Source: DASXAI01 sp963728985
Lineage (GTDB): Bacteria; Actinomycetota; Acidimicrobiia; Acidimicrobiales; Ilumatobacteraceae
Direction of reading: 5' to 3'
NCBI GenBank assembly: GCA_963728985.1
Contig: CAVSME010000001.1
Span: forward strand, 248,001-312,000
DNA length: 64,000 nt
Positions 47,399-55,935 of the stretch are shown in pieces. Below the pieces are notes generated by a model. The model did not search any database. It was not told the DNA's origin and was given only the letters and a program-made list of their open reading frames with translations. Position 1 is the stretch's first letter; every line of letters starts with the position of its first letter. A program made the position numbers and the translations under genes.

Positions 47399-48240
47399 GC
47401 CACTGCCTTCACGAGCGTGGCGGCGGCGTCGAGGGTGGCCAGGATGGCGGCCTCGTCGCCCTGCGGCAGGCCGACGACGGCCCGGGAGAAGCCGGCGTCG
47501 CGGTAGCTCTCCATCGTCTCCTGCTTGGGCGGCACGCCGAACACGCCGAGCTCGATCGTCTTCGGATCACGCCCGGCTTCCTCGGCGACGGCGAACAGCT
47601 GCGGCACGCTCGGCAGGATGTCGCGCCGGTTGTGGATCGGCATCCACCCATCGCAGTACTCCACGATGTGGCGGAACGTGGTGGGCCCGGCGGCACCACC
47701 CATCAGGACCGGCGGGTGCGGCTGCTGGACAGGCTTGGGCCACGACCAGCTCGGCGAGAAGCGCACGAACTCGCCGTCGTAGGACGCTTCCTCCTCGGTC
47801 CAGAGCCCCTTCATGGCGAGGATGGACTCGCGCACGTGGGCCCGGCGGCGCTTGGGATCGACGCCGTGGTGCTCCATCTCGTCCACGTTCCAGCCCACGC
47901 CGATGCCGAACAGCAGCCGGCCGTCGGACACGAGGTCAACGGAGGCGACCTCCTTGGCCAGCACCAGCGGATCGTGCTGGGCGACGAGGCAGATGCCGGT
48001 GCCGACCTTCAGGTCGGTCGTGACCGCCGCCGCGCTGGCCATGGCCACGAACGGATCGAGCGTGCGCCGGTACATGTCGGGCAGCGGCTCGCCCCCGGGC
48101 CACGGTGTCTTGCGACTGGTCGGGATGTGGGTGTGCTCCGGGAACCACACCGACTCCAGACCTCTGCTCTCGGTCTCGGTCGCCAGCCACGCCGGCCGCG
48201 GCGTGAGGTCGGTCGGGAAGATCATGACGCCGATGTCCAT
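47395..48240 (-). CDS. LLM-class oxidoreductase, probably F420-dependent
   Basis: A 281-residue luciferase-like monooxygenase-fold protein of the TIGR03619 type. It has the opening MDIGVMIFPTDLTPRP, GLESVWFPEHTH, VGTGICLVAQHDPLVLAKEVASVD and GRLLFGIGVGWNVDEMEHHG. In actinobacteria such proteins usually take coenzyme F420; cofC is in this window. The substrate is unknown, but its location inside a mutase operon, with GTGA overlap to the dehydrogenase, suggests an acyl-CoA or related compound. Confidence 0.88.
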   Translation of the reverse strand: MDIGVMIFPTDLTPRPAWLATETESRGLESVWFPEHTHIPTSRKTPWPGGEPLPDMYRRTLDPFVAMASAAAVTTDLKVGTGICLVAQHDPLVLAKEVASVDLVSDGRLLFGIGVGWNVDEMEHHGVDPKRRRAHVRESILAMKGLWTEEEASYDGEFVRFSPSWSWPKPVQQPHPPVLMGGAAGPTTFRHIVEYCDGWMPIHNRRDILPSVPQLFAVAEEAGRDPKTIELGVFGVPPKQETMESYRDAGFSRAVVGLPQGDEAAILATLDAAATLVKAVA

Positions 48241-48261
48241 GCGGGCCCCCTGGGATGATCG

Positions 48262-49899
48262 CTAGATGGTGGGTGTCTCGATGTGGCGGCCGAACACGCC
48301 CGTGAGCGTGCTCATGATCTCGCCCAGCGAGGCGTACGTCTTCACGGTGTCGATCAGTGCCGGCATCAGGTTGACCTCGGGATCGGCCGCCTGCGCAGCG
48401 AGGTGCTGGAGCGCCTGCTGCACCGCCGCCTCGTCGCGCCGGTGACGCACGCCGTCGAGCCGCTTGATCTGGCGGGCCTCGTCCTCGTTGGTGATCTGCA
48501 GCAGATCGAGCGGGCTGTCGTCGTTGCCCTCGGTGAAGCGGTTCACGCCGACCACGATGCGGTGCCCGTCGTTGAACTTGCGCTCCAGCTCGTAGGACGA
48601 GTCGGCGATGTGGCCCTGGAACCAGTTCTCCTCGATCCCGCCGATCACGCCCTCGAGCATGGAGCCGCTCCCGAGGTCGTCGAGGTGGGCGAACATCTCC
48701 TCGGCCCGGCGCTCCATCTCGTCGGTGAGGGCCTCCACGAACCAGCTCCCGCCCAGCGGGTCGGCCACGTTGGCCACGTTCGTCTCGTACGCCAGCACCT
48801 GCTGCGTGCGCAGCGCGATCCGCGCCGCCCGCTCCGTCGGCAGCGCCATGGCCTCGTCCATCGAGTTCGTGTGCAGCGACTGCGTGCCACCCAGCACCCC
48901 GGCCAGCGCCTCGATGGCGGTGCGCACGATGTTGACCTCGGGCTGCTGCGCGGTGAGCGACACCCCTGCCGTCTGGGTGTGGAACCGCAGCTGCAGCGAA
49001 CGCTCGCTGGTGGCGCCGTAGCGCTCCTTCATCCACCGCGCCCAGATGCGCCGGGCCGCCCGGTACTTGGCGATCTCCTCGAAGAAGTCGATGTGAGCGT
49101 TGAAGAAGAAGCTCAACCGCGGCGCGAACGCGTCGACCGGCAGGCCTGCCTGCAGCGCCAGCTCCACGTAGGCGAAACCGTTGGCCAGCGTGAAGGCCAG
49201 CTCCTCGGCGGCCGTGGAGCCGGCCTCGCGGATGTGGTAGCCGGAGATCGAGATCGAGTGCCACCGCGGCATCTCCGCCGCCGTGAACGCGATGGTGTCG
49301 CGCACGAGCCGCATGGATGGCCGCGGCGGGAACACGAACTCCTTCTGCGCCTGGTACTCCTTCAGGATGTCGTTCTGCAGGGTGCCCCCGAGGCGCGCCC
49401 GGGAGACACCTGCCGCCTCGGCCTGGGCGACGTACATGGCGAAGATCACTGCCGCCGGCGAGTTGATCGTCATCGACGTGGTGATGGAGCCGAGGTCGAT
49501 GTCGCGGTACAGATCCTCCATGTCGGCGAGGGTGTCGACCGCCACGCCGCAGCGGCCCACCTCGCCCTCCGACATCGGGTCGTCGGAGTCGAGGCCGAGC
49601 AGGGTGGGCATGTCGAACGCCGTCGACAGGCCGTCGCCCCCGCTGCGGATGATCTCCTTGAACCGCCAGTTCGTGTCCTCGGCGGTGCCGAAGCCGGCGA
49701 ACATGCGCATCGTCCACAGCTTCGAGCGGTACATCGTGGCGTACGGGCCCCGCGTATAGGGGTAGAGGCCCGGGAACTCGCCGTCATCGGGTCCGTAGAC
49801 GGCGTCGACGGGGATCCCCGACATCGTCTCGAACTCTCCGTTGCGCAGGCGAGATGCCTGGTCGAAGGCTCGCTGCCACTCTTCGCGTCGGGTCGCCAC
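48262..49899 (-). CDS. icmA: Isobutyryl-CoA mutase-like large subunit (cobalamin-dependent)
   Basis: A 545-residue acyl-CoA mutase, the length of IcmA and without a cobalamin domain. At the two substrate-defining positions it has Phe67 (in RMFAGFG) and Gln185 (in EYQAQKEF); methylmalonyl-CoA mutase has Tyr and Arg there. Phe/Gln is the pattern of isobutyryl/n-butyryl-CoA mutase. Other shared segments are AFDMPTLLGLDSDDP, GGTLQNDILKEY, SISISGYHIREAG and TQTAGVSLTAQQPEVN. It would convert isobutyryl-CoA and n-butyryl-CoA by a radical 1,2-shift with the icmB product. GTG start at 49899, TACACT six bases upstream. Confidence 0.88.
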   Translation of the reverse strand: MATRREEWQRAFDQASRLRNGEFETMSGIPVDAVYGPDDGEFPGLYPYTRGPYATMYRSKLWTMRMFAGFGTAEDTNWRFKEIIRSGGDGLSTAFDMPTLLGLDSDDPMSEGEVGRCGVAVDTLADMEDLYRDIDLGSITTSMTINSPAAVIFAMYVAQAEAAGVSRARLGGTLQNDILKEYQAQKEFVFPPRPSMRLVRDTIAFTAAEMPRWHSISISGYHIREAGSTAAEELAFTLANGFAYVELALQAGLPVDAFAPRLSFFFNAHIDFFEEIAKYRAARRIWARWMKERYGATSERSLQLRFHTQTAGVSLTAQQPEVNIVRTAIEALAGVLGGTQSLHTNSMDEAMALPTERAARIALRTQQVLAYETNVANVADPLGGSWFVEALTDEMERRAEEMFAHLDDLGSGSMLEGVIGGIEENWFQGHIADSSYELERKFNDGHRIVVGVNRFTEGNDDSPLDLLQITNEDEARQIKRLDGVRHRRDEAAVQQALQHLAAQAADPEVNLMPALIDTVKTYASLGEIMSTLTGVFGRHIETPTI

Positions 49900-49905
49900 G
49901 GCCGT

Positions 49906-49911
49906 AGTGTA
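49906..49911 (-). promoter_or_regulatory. Leaderless-type -10 element of the mutase operon
   Basis: TACACT on the minus strand, 6 bases before GTG 49899. It is identical in sequence and spacing to the element before the FmdB gene at 1118. Confidence 0.55.
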
Positions 49912-50009
49912 AGGGGCCGGAGCCTGCTCGTTCGACTTGGCTCGGGCTCACAGCGAACCCACATGGGCGGTCCAGGACGGCCGAAGGTGGGCAGCGCAGC
50001 CTGGCAGGC

Positions 50010-50894
50010 ATGGAAGACGAATCACTCGCTCCACCCTTCGAGCCGGTCGAGTCGCCCCCGGCGCCGCCGTCTCCTCCCTACTCGCCGGCCGGCGGTTCGG
50101 CCCCGTTGCCTCCGCCCCGGCCGCAGCGATCGGTCCGCACCCGTGCCGCGGTGGTGGGAGGGATCTCCGGCGCCCTGATGGCCGCCATCGCCGCCTTCGG
50201 CGTGGTCCGCCTGACCGATCACGACGCCGCGCCGGTCGCCTCGACCACCGCGGCAGCGGTGGCCACCCCGCTGTCCACGACCACCTTCGACGTCCACGGC
50301 GTCCTCGACAAGGTCGGCAACGCCGTCGTGTCCATCGACGTCTCCCAGCAGAGCCGCCGCGGCCAGGTCGTCACCGGCGCCGGCTCCGGGTTCGTCATCT
50401 CCGACCAGGGCTACGTGCTGACGAACAACCACGTCGTGGACGGCGCCTCGTCGATCACCGTGACGTTCTCGGACGGCACCACCGAGGACGCCACGGTGGT
50501 CGGCACCGACGCCTCGCACGACGTCGCCGTGTTGAAGATCGCCGACATCCACGGGGCCACGCCGCTGGCGCTGGCCGACACGTCCACGCTCCAGGTCGGC
50601 GACGAGGTGCTGGCCATCGGCAACGCCCTGGATCTCGGTGACAGCCCCACGGTCACGCTCGGGATCGTGTCCGCCAAGGACCGCACCATCCAGACCGACA
50701 CCGAGTCGCTGTCGGGTCTGCTGCAGACCGATGCGGCCATCAACCCCGGCAACTCGGGCGGCCCGCTGGTGAACGCCGCCGGTCAGGTCGTGGGCATCAA
50801 CACCGCCGGGGTCACCGGAGCCAACAACATCGGCTTCGCCATCGACATCAACACCATCAAGAGCGTCATCACCCAGATCGAGGCCGGCTCCTGA
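50010..50894 (+). CDS. HtrA-like trypsin-type serine protease without PDZ domain
   Basis: A 294-residue membrane-anchored protease. Residues 1-45 are Pro-rich and cytoplasmic, one TM helix follows (about 46-67), then a protease domain outside. The triad is His141 (LTNNHVVDG), Asp171 (ASHDVAVLKI) and Ser249 (NPGNSGGPL). Only about 45 residues follow the serine, so the PDZ domain found in DegP and most actinobacterial HtrA is absent. Quality control of envelope proteins is likely. A family B element follows the stop codon. Confidence 0.9.
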   Translation: MEDESLAPPFEPVESPPAPPSPPYSPAGGSAPLPPPRPQRSVRTRAAVVGGISGALMAAIAAFGVVRLTDHDAAPVASTTAAAVATPLSTTTFDVHGVLDKVGNAVVSIDVSQQSRRGQVVTGAGSGFVISDQGYVLTNNHVVDGASSITVTFSDGTTEDATVVGTDASHDVAVLKIADIHGATPLALADTSTLQVGDEVLAIGNALDLGDSPTVTLGIVSAKDRTIQTDTESLSGLLQTDAAINPGNSGGPLVNAAGQVVGINTAGVTGANNIGFAIDINTIKSVITQIEAGS

Positions 50895-50934
50895 GTCTGC
50901 GTCGCCGCCTCCGCTGACGCTTCGGCTTGCTCCT

Positions 50935-51000
50935 GACTCGCTGCGCTCGAACAATCCCCACAACGACTGCCCCTGCCGCCGCACTGCGGCGGCAGCGGGC
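50935..51000 (+). repeat. Gene-end hairpin element, family B copy 4 (type copy)
   Basis: It starts 41 bases after the htrA-like stop. Parts: GACTCGCTGCGCTCG, then AACAATCCC, a spacer, then a hairpin GCCGCCGC-ACT-GCGGCGGC (50976-50994). Copies 1-3 at 1151, 12726 and 43289 share these parts and also follow stop codons in the gene's direction. Confidence 0.65.
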
Positions 51001-51061
51001 CTATCGGTCCGCACGTCTTGACCCGCCTGTCGTATGCGGACGGGAGGTCAGAGCGGGCCGG

Positions 51062-51067
51062 TACCGT
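51062..51067 (+). promoter_or_regulatory. Leaderless-type -10 element of the Clp-N gene
   Basis: TACCGT, 6 bases before GTG 51074. Confidence 0.5.
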
Positions 51068-51073
51068 ACCGGC

Positions 51074-51670
51074 GTGTTCGAGCGGTTCACCGACCAGGCC
51101 CGCCAGATGATGCTGACGGCACAGGAGGAGGCCCGGCTCCTCCAGCACGACTACGTCGGCACCGAGCACCTCCTGATCGCCGCCACCGAGGCGGACGGCG
51201 GCCTGTCTGCGGCGCTGGCCGCGCTGGGCCTCACCACCGAGGCCCTGCGCGGCAGCGTCACCCGCATGGTGGCGCCCGGTGGCCAGGACCGGCCCGGTGA
51301 GCTGCCCTTCACGGCGGAAGCCACGGCGGCGCTGGACCGCTCGCTGCGCGAAGCCCTCCAGCTCGGCCACGGAGCCATCCGGCCGGCGCACGTCGTGCTC
51401 GGGCTCCTCGACGTGCACGACGGCACCATGCCCGTGCTCCTCACCCGGCTCGGTGTGCGGGCCGAGGTGATCCGCACCGCGGTGCTGGCGCTGTTCACCG
51501 CCGACCCGGCCGATCCGGTGCCCGTGGCGGTGGCCCCGGTGTGCCCCCGCTGTGGGGCGCCCATCGCCGACGCGCTGCGCATCGCCCGCCTCTCCGTCGA
51601 GGGCACGCTCGTGCGGGTGGCGTACTGCGGGGTGTGCGGCGGGGCGGTCCCCGTAACGTTCGGCGCATGA
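51074..51670 (+). CDS. Free-standing Clp N-terminal domain protein with C-terminal zinc ribbon
   Basis: A 198-residue protein. Residues 1-145 are a double Clp_N repeat (FERFTDQARQMMLTAQEEARLLQHDYVGTEHLL, then AALDRSLREALQLGHGAIRPAHVVLGLL), as at the front of ClpC, but no AAA+ ATPase follows. Residues about 158-193 hold two C-x2-C pairs (CPRCGAP and CGVCGGAV), a zinc ribbon. It could be an adaptor or decoy for ClpC, or bind arginine-phosphorylated or other tagged proteins; this is inference. The next gene overlaps it (ATGA). Confidence 0.85.
   Translation: MFERFTDQARQMMLTAQEEARLLQHDYVGTEHLLIAATEADGGLSAALAALGLTTEALRGSVTRMVAPGGQDRPGELPFTAEATAALDRSLREALQLGHGAIRPAHVVLGLLDVHDGTMPVLLTRLGVRAEVIRTAVLALFTADPADPVPVAVAPVCPRCGAPIADALRIARLSVEGTLVRVAYCGVCGGAVPVTFGA
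51654..51659 (+). promoter_or_regulatory. Leaderless-type -10 element before the NUDIX gene
   Basis: TAACGT, 7 bases before ATG 51667, inside the end of the Clp-N gene. It suggests the NUDIX gene also has its own leaderless promoter besides coupling by the ATGA overlap. Confidence 0.45.
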
Positions 51671-52209
51671 AGTGGATCGTCCACGGCGAGCGCGCCATCT
51701 ATGAGAGCGAGTGGATGACGCTGGCCCTCACGGACATCGAGATCCCCGGCGGGGCCCGCTTCGAGCACCACGTCGTGCGGTCACCGGCCGCCGCCAGCGG
51801 CACCGTGGTGCACGACCCCGACCGGGGCGTGCTGCTGCTCTACCGCCACCGCTTCACCACGGACACGTGGGGCTGGGAAGTGCCCGCCGGCCGCATCGAC
51901 GAGGGCGAGTCGCCCGAGGACGCCGCCGCGCGCGAGACGTTGGAGGAGACGGGCTGGCAGCCCGGCCCGCTGCGCCACCTCACCACCTACCACCCGAACA
52001 ACGGGCAGTCCGACCTCCGCTTCCACCTGTTCGCCGCTGCCGGCGCCACCCACGTGGGACCGCCGAGCGACCCGGCCGAGTCCGAGCGGGTCGAGTGGGT
52101 ACCGGTCAGCGAGGTCCGGCGACTCGTCGCCGCCCACGAGGTGCCCGACGGCCTGTCGCTCACCGCGCTGCTCTGGTGGTTCACGGTGGACGGCGCTACG
52201 TCCGCATGA
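51667..52209 (+). CDS. NUDIX hydrolase (ADP-ribose pyrophosphatase-like)
   Basis: A 180-residue NUDIX enzyme. The NUDIX box is at residues 75-97 (GRIDEGE, then REtLEETGW spacing) and is complete: G-x5-E-x7-RE-x2-EE-xG. The preceding LLLYRHRFTTDTWGWEVPAG segment matches ADP-ribose/nucleoside-diphosphate-sugar hydrolases. ATG 51667 overlaps the Clp-N stop. The C-terminus overlaps the convergent enoyl-CoA hydratase gene by 14 bases. Confidence 0.92.
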   Translation: MKWIVHGERAIYESEWMTLALTDIEIPGGARFEHHVVRSPAAASGTVVHDPDRGVLLLYRHRFTTDTWGWEVPAGRIDEGESPEDAAARETLEETGWQPGPLRHLTTYHPNNGQSDLRFHLFAAAGATHVGPPSDPAESERVEWVPVSEVRRLVAAHEVPDGLSLTALLWWFTVDGATSA

Positions 52210-53026
52210 AGTTCGGATCGGCCGGCATGCCGAAGCGCAGCCGGTTGTGGGCGTGGCCGAGGTGCTGCAGCGAGAACGCCGCCCGCATCGCCGTGTACTC
52301 CCCCTGCGCCTCCAGCGTCTGGTTGACGCTCTCCTTGGCCAGCTTCAGCGCGAACGACGGCTTCTTGGCGATGCGCCGGGCCAGCGCCGTCGTGAAGTCG
52401 GCCAGCTCGTGGCCCGGCACGACGTGGTTCACCATGCCGAGGGCGTGCGCCTCCGCCGCCGTGAGCCAGTCGCCGGTGAACAGCAGCTCCTTCGCCTTCC
52501 GGGCACCCAGCTCCCACGGATGGGCGAAGAACTCCACGCCGTTCACCCCCATGCCGACGGTCGGGTCGGAGAACAGTGCGTCCTCGGCGGCCACGATGAT
52601 GTCGGCCACCCACAACAGCATCAGGCCGCCGGCGATGGTCTTGCCATGCGCCGCCGCGATCACCGGCTTGGGGATGTTGCGCCAGCGCCAGCACATGTCG
52701 AAGTAGATCTCCGCCTCCAGCGCCATGTGGCCCTCCTGGCCGTCGCGATCGAAGCCGCCGTACGGGCCGACGGGGGCGAACTCGCTCATCGACTCGCCGT
52801 CACGCAGGTCGTGGCCGGAGGAGAAGTGCGGGCCGTCGGCGTCGAGCACGATCACCTTCACGTCGCTGCGGCGGGCGGCGTCCATGTAGGCGGCATCGAG
52901 CTCGTAGGTCATGCGCTTGCTCTGCGCGTTGCGCGACGCCAGCCGATCGAGCGTGACGCGGGCGATGCCGTTGCCATCGTCGGCTTCCTGCACCTCGTAG
53001 CGGATGGTCTCGAACGGCTCGGTCAT
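52196..53026 (-). CDS. Enoyl-CoA hydratase/isomerase family protein
   Basis: A 276-residue crotonase-fold protein. The oxyanion hole segments are HFSSGHDLRDGES (about 67-79) and IAAAHGKTIAGGLMLLWVADI; the usual catalytic glutamates are not clear in FSDPTVGMGVNGVEF, so the activity may be hydratase, isomerase or hydrolase. An insertion at EFAPVGPYGGFDRDGQEGHMA (about 81-101) is typical for a subset of actinobacterial paralogues. The ATG at 53026 has AAGGAGG four bases upstream; the longer frame was rejected for this reason. Confidence 0.88.
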   Translation of the reverse strand: MTEPFETIRYEVQEADDGNGIARVTLDRLASRNAQSKRMTYELDAAYMDAARRSDVKVIVLDADGPHFSSGHDLRDGESMSEFAPVGPYGGFDRDGQEGHMALEAEIYFDMCWRWRNIPKPVIAAAHGKTIAGGLMLLWVADIIVAAEDALFSDPTVGMGVNGVEFFAHPWELGARKAKELLFTGDWLTAAEAHALGMVNHVVPGHELADFTTALARRIAKKPSFALKLAKESVNQTLEAQGEYTAMRAAFSLQHLGHAHNRLRFGMPADPNFMRT

Positions 53027-53048
53027 CGGTCCTCCTTGGTGGACGCGA

Positions 53049-53076
53049 GAGAGCCGGCGGTCACCCGCCGGCTCTC
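53049..53076. terminator. Hairpin terminator after the branched-chain amino-acid transporter operon
   Basis: A perfect 12-base stem, GAGAGCCGGCGG / CCGCCGGCTCTC, with a 4-base loop, 26 bases after the stop of the binding-protein gene (minus strand). Confidence 0.85.
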
Positions 53077-53101
53077 CCATTGCTTCATGAGTCGCCTCGG
53101 C

Positions 53102-54655
53102 TTACGCGCCGGCCGCCTTGACGGTGGCGTAGGTGCCGAGCTTGCCCTCCACGTTGATGAGGTCACCAGCGGGCACGAAGGCGCCGAGCTTCTTCGGGTC
53201 GGTGATCTGGTACTGCACCATCTGGCCGCCCTCGGTCAGGTAGGCGTCCTTGAGCCCGTCCATCTTCGAGGTGAGGCCCTTTATGAGCGTCGGGTTCGTC
53301 TGCTGGATGGCCCGCGCCGCCAGCATGATGTTGGCCCGGTTCAGACCGCCCTTGTACGTCGCCGCTTCCTTCAGGATCTCCGTCATGTACCAGCCGAAGA
53401 TGAACCCGGTGAAGTACGTGGTCTTGGTGGGATCGAGACCGGCGGTCTTCATGATGTCCTGGTACGCCTTCACGATCGGCAGGTCGGCGTTGGCCGGGTC
53501 GTTGACGTCGATGAACGTCAAGATGCTGTACGTGTCCTTGCCGGTGAGGCCCTGGTCGATCAGCGGCTGGAAGAACTGTCCCAGCGAAAGGCACGTCTCG
53601 GACATGATCACGACCGGCTTCCACGAGCCCTTCTCCACATCGGCCATGCCCTGCGTGCAGTACGTGCCGCTGGTCTGCAGCAACAGCACATCGGCGTTGG
53701 TGGCCGCTGCGCTGGTGTACTGGTTGTCCAGGTTGGGCGCCGTCGGGTCATGCGGGAAGTCACCCACGAGCTCGATGTTGGTGCCCTTGATGGCGTGCTT
53801 GAAGCCGTTCAGGTAGCTCTTGCCGAAGTCACTGTTGAACGTGATCGACGCCACCTTGACGCCGTTGGGGTACTTGGCCTTCAGCCACTCGGCCCAGATC
53901 GTGGCGGCGGTGAAGTAGTCGAGCTGCATGCCCGTGGTCCACGGGTGGTTCTCGACGTCGCCCCACTGCGCCGCACCGGTGCCGTTCAGCAGCTGCGGCA
54001 TGCACTCCCGGTTGGTGTCGTCCCAGATGCCGAGGTTGTTGGGCGTGCCCAGCATGGTGTTGAAGGCGGCGTACTTGTTGGCCGCCAACGCCTCGTCCGA
54101 GTTGGTCTTGGTGGCCGCCGGGGCGTACCCGTCGTCCTTGCCGTCGAGCACGATCTTGCGCCCGTCGATGCCGCCGTTCTTGGCGACGTAGTCGTAGTAC
54201 GCCCGCATGCCGTCGTAGAGGAGGGCGAAGCCGGCCAGCGGTCCCGCCTTCGGGTAGCTGGCGAACAGGTCGATCTCGGTGTCGGTGATGCCCTGGTTGA
54301 TGTTCCAGTCCGACGGGCACTTCGTGGTGTCGATCTGGAAGCCGCTCGGGCCGACGTAGAGATCCTTGTTGGTGGCGTCCTGCCCGTACTTGCCCGAGCC
54401 CGCCCCCGGGATCACGTCACCTTGCGCGCCGGCCGCCGCCGTCGTGGTGGCTCCGCCCGCAGCAGCGGTGGTGGTCGCCCCACCGGCTGCCGTGGTCGCC
54501 GGCGCTGCCGTGGTGGCCGGTGCCGCCGTGGTGGCCGCTGGTGCCGCGGTTGTCGCTGCGGCACCTCCGCCCTTGTTGTCGCCGCCGCACGCGGCCGCGA
54601 CAATGCCAAGTGAAACGAGTAGCGCCGTCGGCGCCACCCATCGGTTCCTGCTCAT
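53102..54655 (-). CDS. Branched-chain amino-acid-type ABC transporter substrate-binding lipoprotein
   Basis: A 517-residue periplasmic-binding-fold (LivJ/LivK-type) protein. Lipobox LGIVAAACGGD, with Cys23 lipidated, followed by a long Ala/Thr/Pro linker (residues about 30-80) typical of high-GC actinobacteria. The binding core starts at about 90 (TDTEIDLFASYPKAGPLAG, YDYVAKNGGIDGRKIVLDGKDDGYAP). It differs from standard LivJ by the longer N-terminus. It is the last gene of the operon (order livG-livF-livH-livM-binding protein) and is followed by a strong hairpin terminator. Confidence 0.9.
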   Translation of the reverse strand: MSRNRWVAPTALLVSLGIVAAACGGDNKGGGAAATTAAPAATTAAPATTAAPATTAAGGATTTAAAGGATTTAAAGAQGDVIPGAGSGKYGQDATNKDLYVGPSGFQIDTTKCPSDWNINQGITDTEIDLFASYPKAGPLAGFALLYDGMRAYYDYVAKNGGIDGRKIVLDGKDDGYAPAATKTNSDEALAANKYAAFNTMLGTPNNLGIWDDTNRECMPQLLNGTGAAQWGDVENHPWTTGMQLDYFTAATIWAEWLKAKYPNGVKVASITFNSDFGKSYLNGFKHAIKGTNIELVGDFPHDPTAPNLDNQYTSAAATNADVLLLQTSGTYCTQGMADVEKGSWKPVVIMSETCLSLGQFFQPLIDQGLTGKDTYSILTFIDVNDPANADLPIVKAYQDIMKTAGLDPTKTTYFTGFIFGWYMTEILKEAATYKGGLNRANIMLAARAIQQTNPTLIKGLTSKMDGLKDAYLTEGGQMVQYQITDPKKLGAFVPAGDLINVEGKLGTYATVKAAGA

Positions 54656-54759
54656 CAGTTGATACTCCCCCTGGTGGTTGTTTGGTTGTTCAGCTCAGGG
54701 CGCCGGGGTCGGCGCGTGCGGAATGGGACAGGGCTAGATGGTCCTCCTGGGGCGACCGA

Positions 54760-55935
54760 TCAGTCGGCGCCCCCACTGGTGGTCGTGGTCAGGTCATCGG
54801 CCGTGGGCTCGCTGACCAGCTCTGGGAACGCCGACACCGGCGCATCGGACACGATGATCTCGGCGTGGTCCTTGGGCAGCCACGACGGGTTCGGGATGAC
54901 TTTCACGACGCGCGCCTTGATGCGGCGGATGCCGTCCATGACCCCGCCGGGCAGGACGAAGACGAACAGCAGGAGCATCGCTCCGTAGAACACGCCTGAG
55001 ATGGCGCCGGCGCCCGGCCGCCCCTCCAGGAAGCCGAAATTGTCGCTCCATTGGCGGGTGTAGTACGGGATGAACACGAACGCGAGGGCGCCGGGGATGG
55101 CGCCCCACAGCGTGGCCACACCGCCGATCACGAGCGCTACCACCAGGAAGATGGCGAGCTCGAGGCCGAACTTGGTGTCCGTGGCCTGTGGCGTCTCGAT
55201 CATGAGGAGCGAGCCGGCGACGCCCGCCACTGCCGCGCTCACGCCGAAGGTGAGCGTCTTCAGGTAAGAGAGGTTCACGCCCGAGGTGGCGGCACTCGTC
55301 TGGTTGTCGCGCTGGGCGATGATGGCCCGGCCGACGCGGCTCCTCACCAAGTTGCGCACCAGCACGAACATCACCGCGCCGATGACGAGGATCACGAAGT
55401 AGTGCCACGCGAGAGGACCGAAGCGGGACTTCGGATCCCAGGGCGTCCAGTCCGGCGGCAGGAAGCGGTCGCTCGACTGCTTGCCGTTGGGACCGCCGGT
55501 GAAGCTCTCGTACTTGATGACGAGTGTCGGGAACACCGTCGCCACCGCCAAGGTCACGACGGCGAGGTACAACCCGCGTATCCGTAGGGCCGGCAACCCG
55601 ACCAGCACACCCACCACGAACGTGATGGCGAACGCCACGGGGATGGTGGCGAGGTAGTTCCAGTCGTGGTCGGCCACGAGGATGATCGTGGTGTAGGCGC
55701 CGATGCCGACGAAGGCGCTGTGGCCCAACGAGATCTGGCCCGAGAAGCCGATCACCAGGTCGAGCGCCATGATGGCGATCGCGTAGCAGAGCACCTGCGT
55801 GAACTGGTCGATGCGGGCGGGCTTGGACGCGAAGTACGGCGCGTAGATGAGTGCCCCGATGAGGAGCGCCCAAAAGAAGACCTTGTACGCGCGGTGGGCA
55901 GGTGTGCGCTCGGTGAGCGTGATCAGCGCCATCAC
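54760..55935 (-). CDS. livM: Branched-chain amino-acid ABC permease LivM
   Basis: A 391-residue membrane protein with about ten hydrophobic segments. The family motif GQISLGHSAFVGIGAYTT (about 66-83) and VGLPALRIRGLYLAVVTLA are present, as is the EAA-like loop near GRAIIAQRDNQTSAATSGVNL. A 60-residue polar C-terminal tail (IPNPSWLPKDHAEIIVSD...) follows the last TM. The GTG at 55935 overlaps the livH stop. Confidence 0.92.
   Translation of the reverse strand: MMALITLTERTPAHRAYKVFFWALLIGALIYAPYFASKPARIDQFTQVLCYAIAIMALDLVIGFSGQISLGHSAFVGIGAYTTIILVADHDWNYLATIPVAFAITFVVGVLVGLPALRIRGLYLAVVTLAVATVFPTLVIKYESFTGGPNGKQSSDRFLPPDWTPWDPKSRFGPLAWHYFVILVIGAVMFVLVRNLVRSRVGRAIIAQRDNQTSAATSGVNLSYLKTLTFGVSAAVAGVAGSLLMIETPQATDTKFGLELAIFLVVALVIGGVATLWGAIPGALAFVFIPYYTRQWSDNFGFLEGRPGAGAISGVFYGAMLLLFVFVLPGGVMDGIRRIKARVVKVIPNPSWLPKDHAEIIVSDAPVSAFPELVSEPTADDLTTTTSGGAD

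Noticed and set aside
48262..49899. Methylmalonyl-CoA mutase large subunit
   Set aside because: Active-site Tyr and Arg are replaced by Phe67 and Gln185, the protein is short without a cobalamin domain, and no meaB is adjacent.
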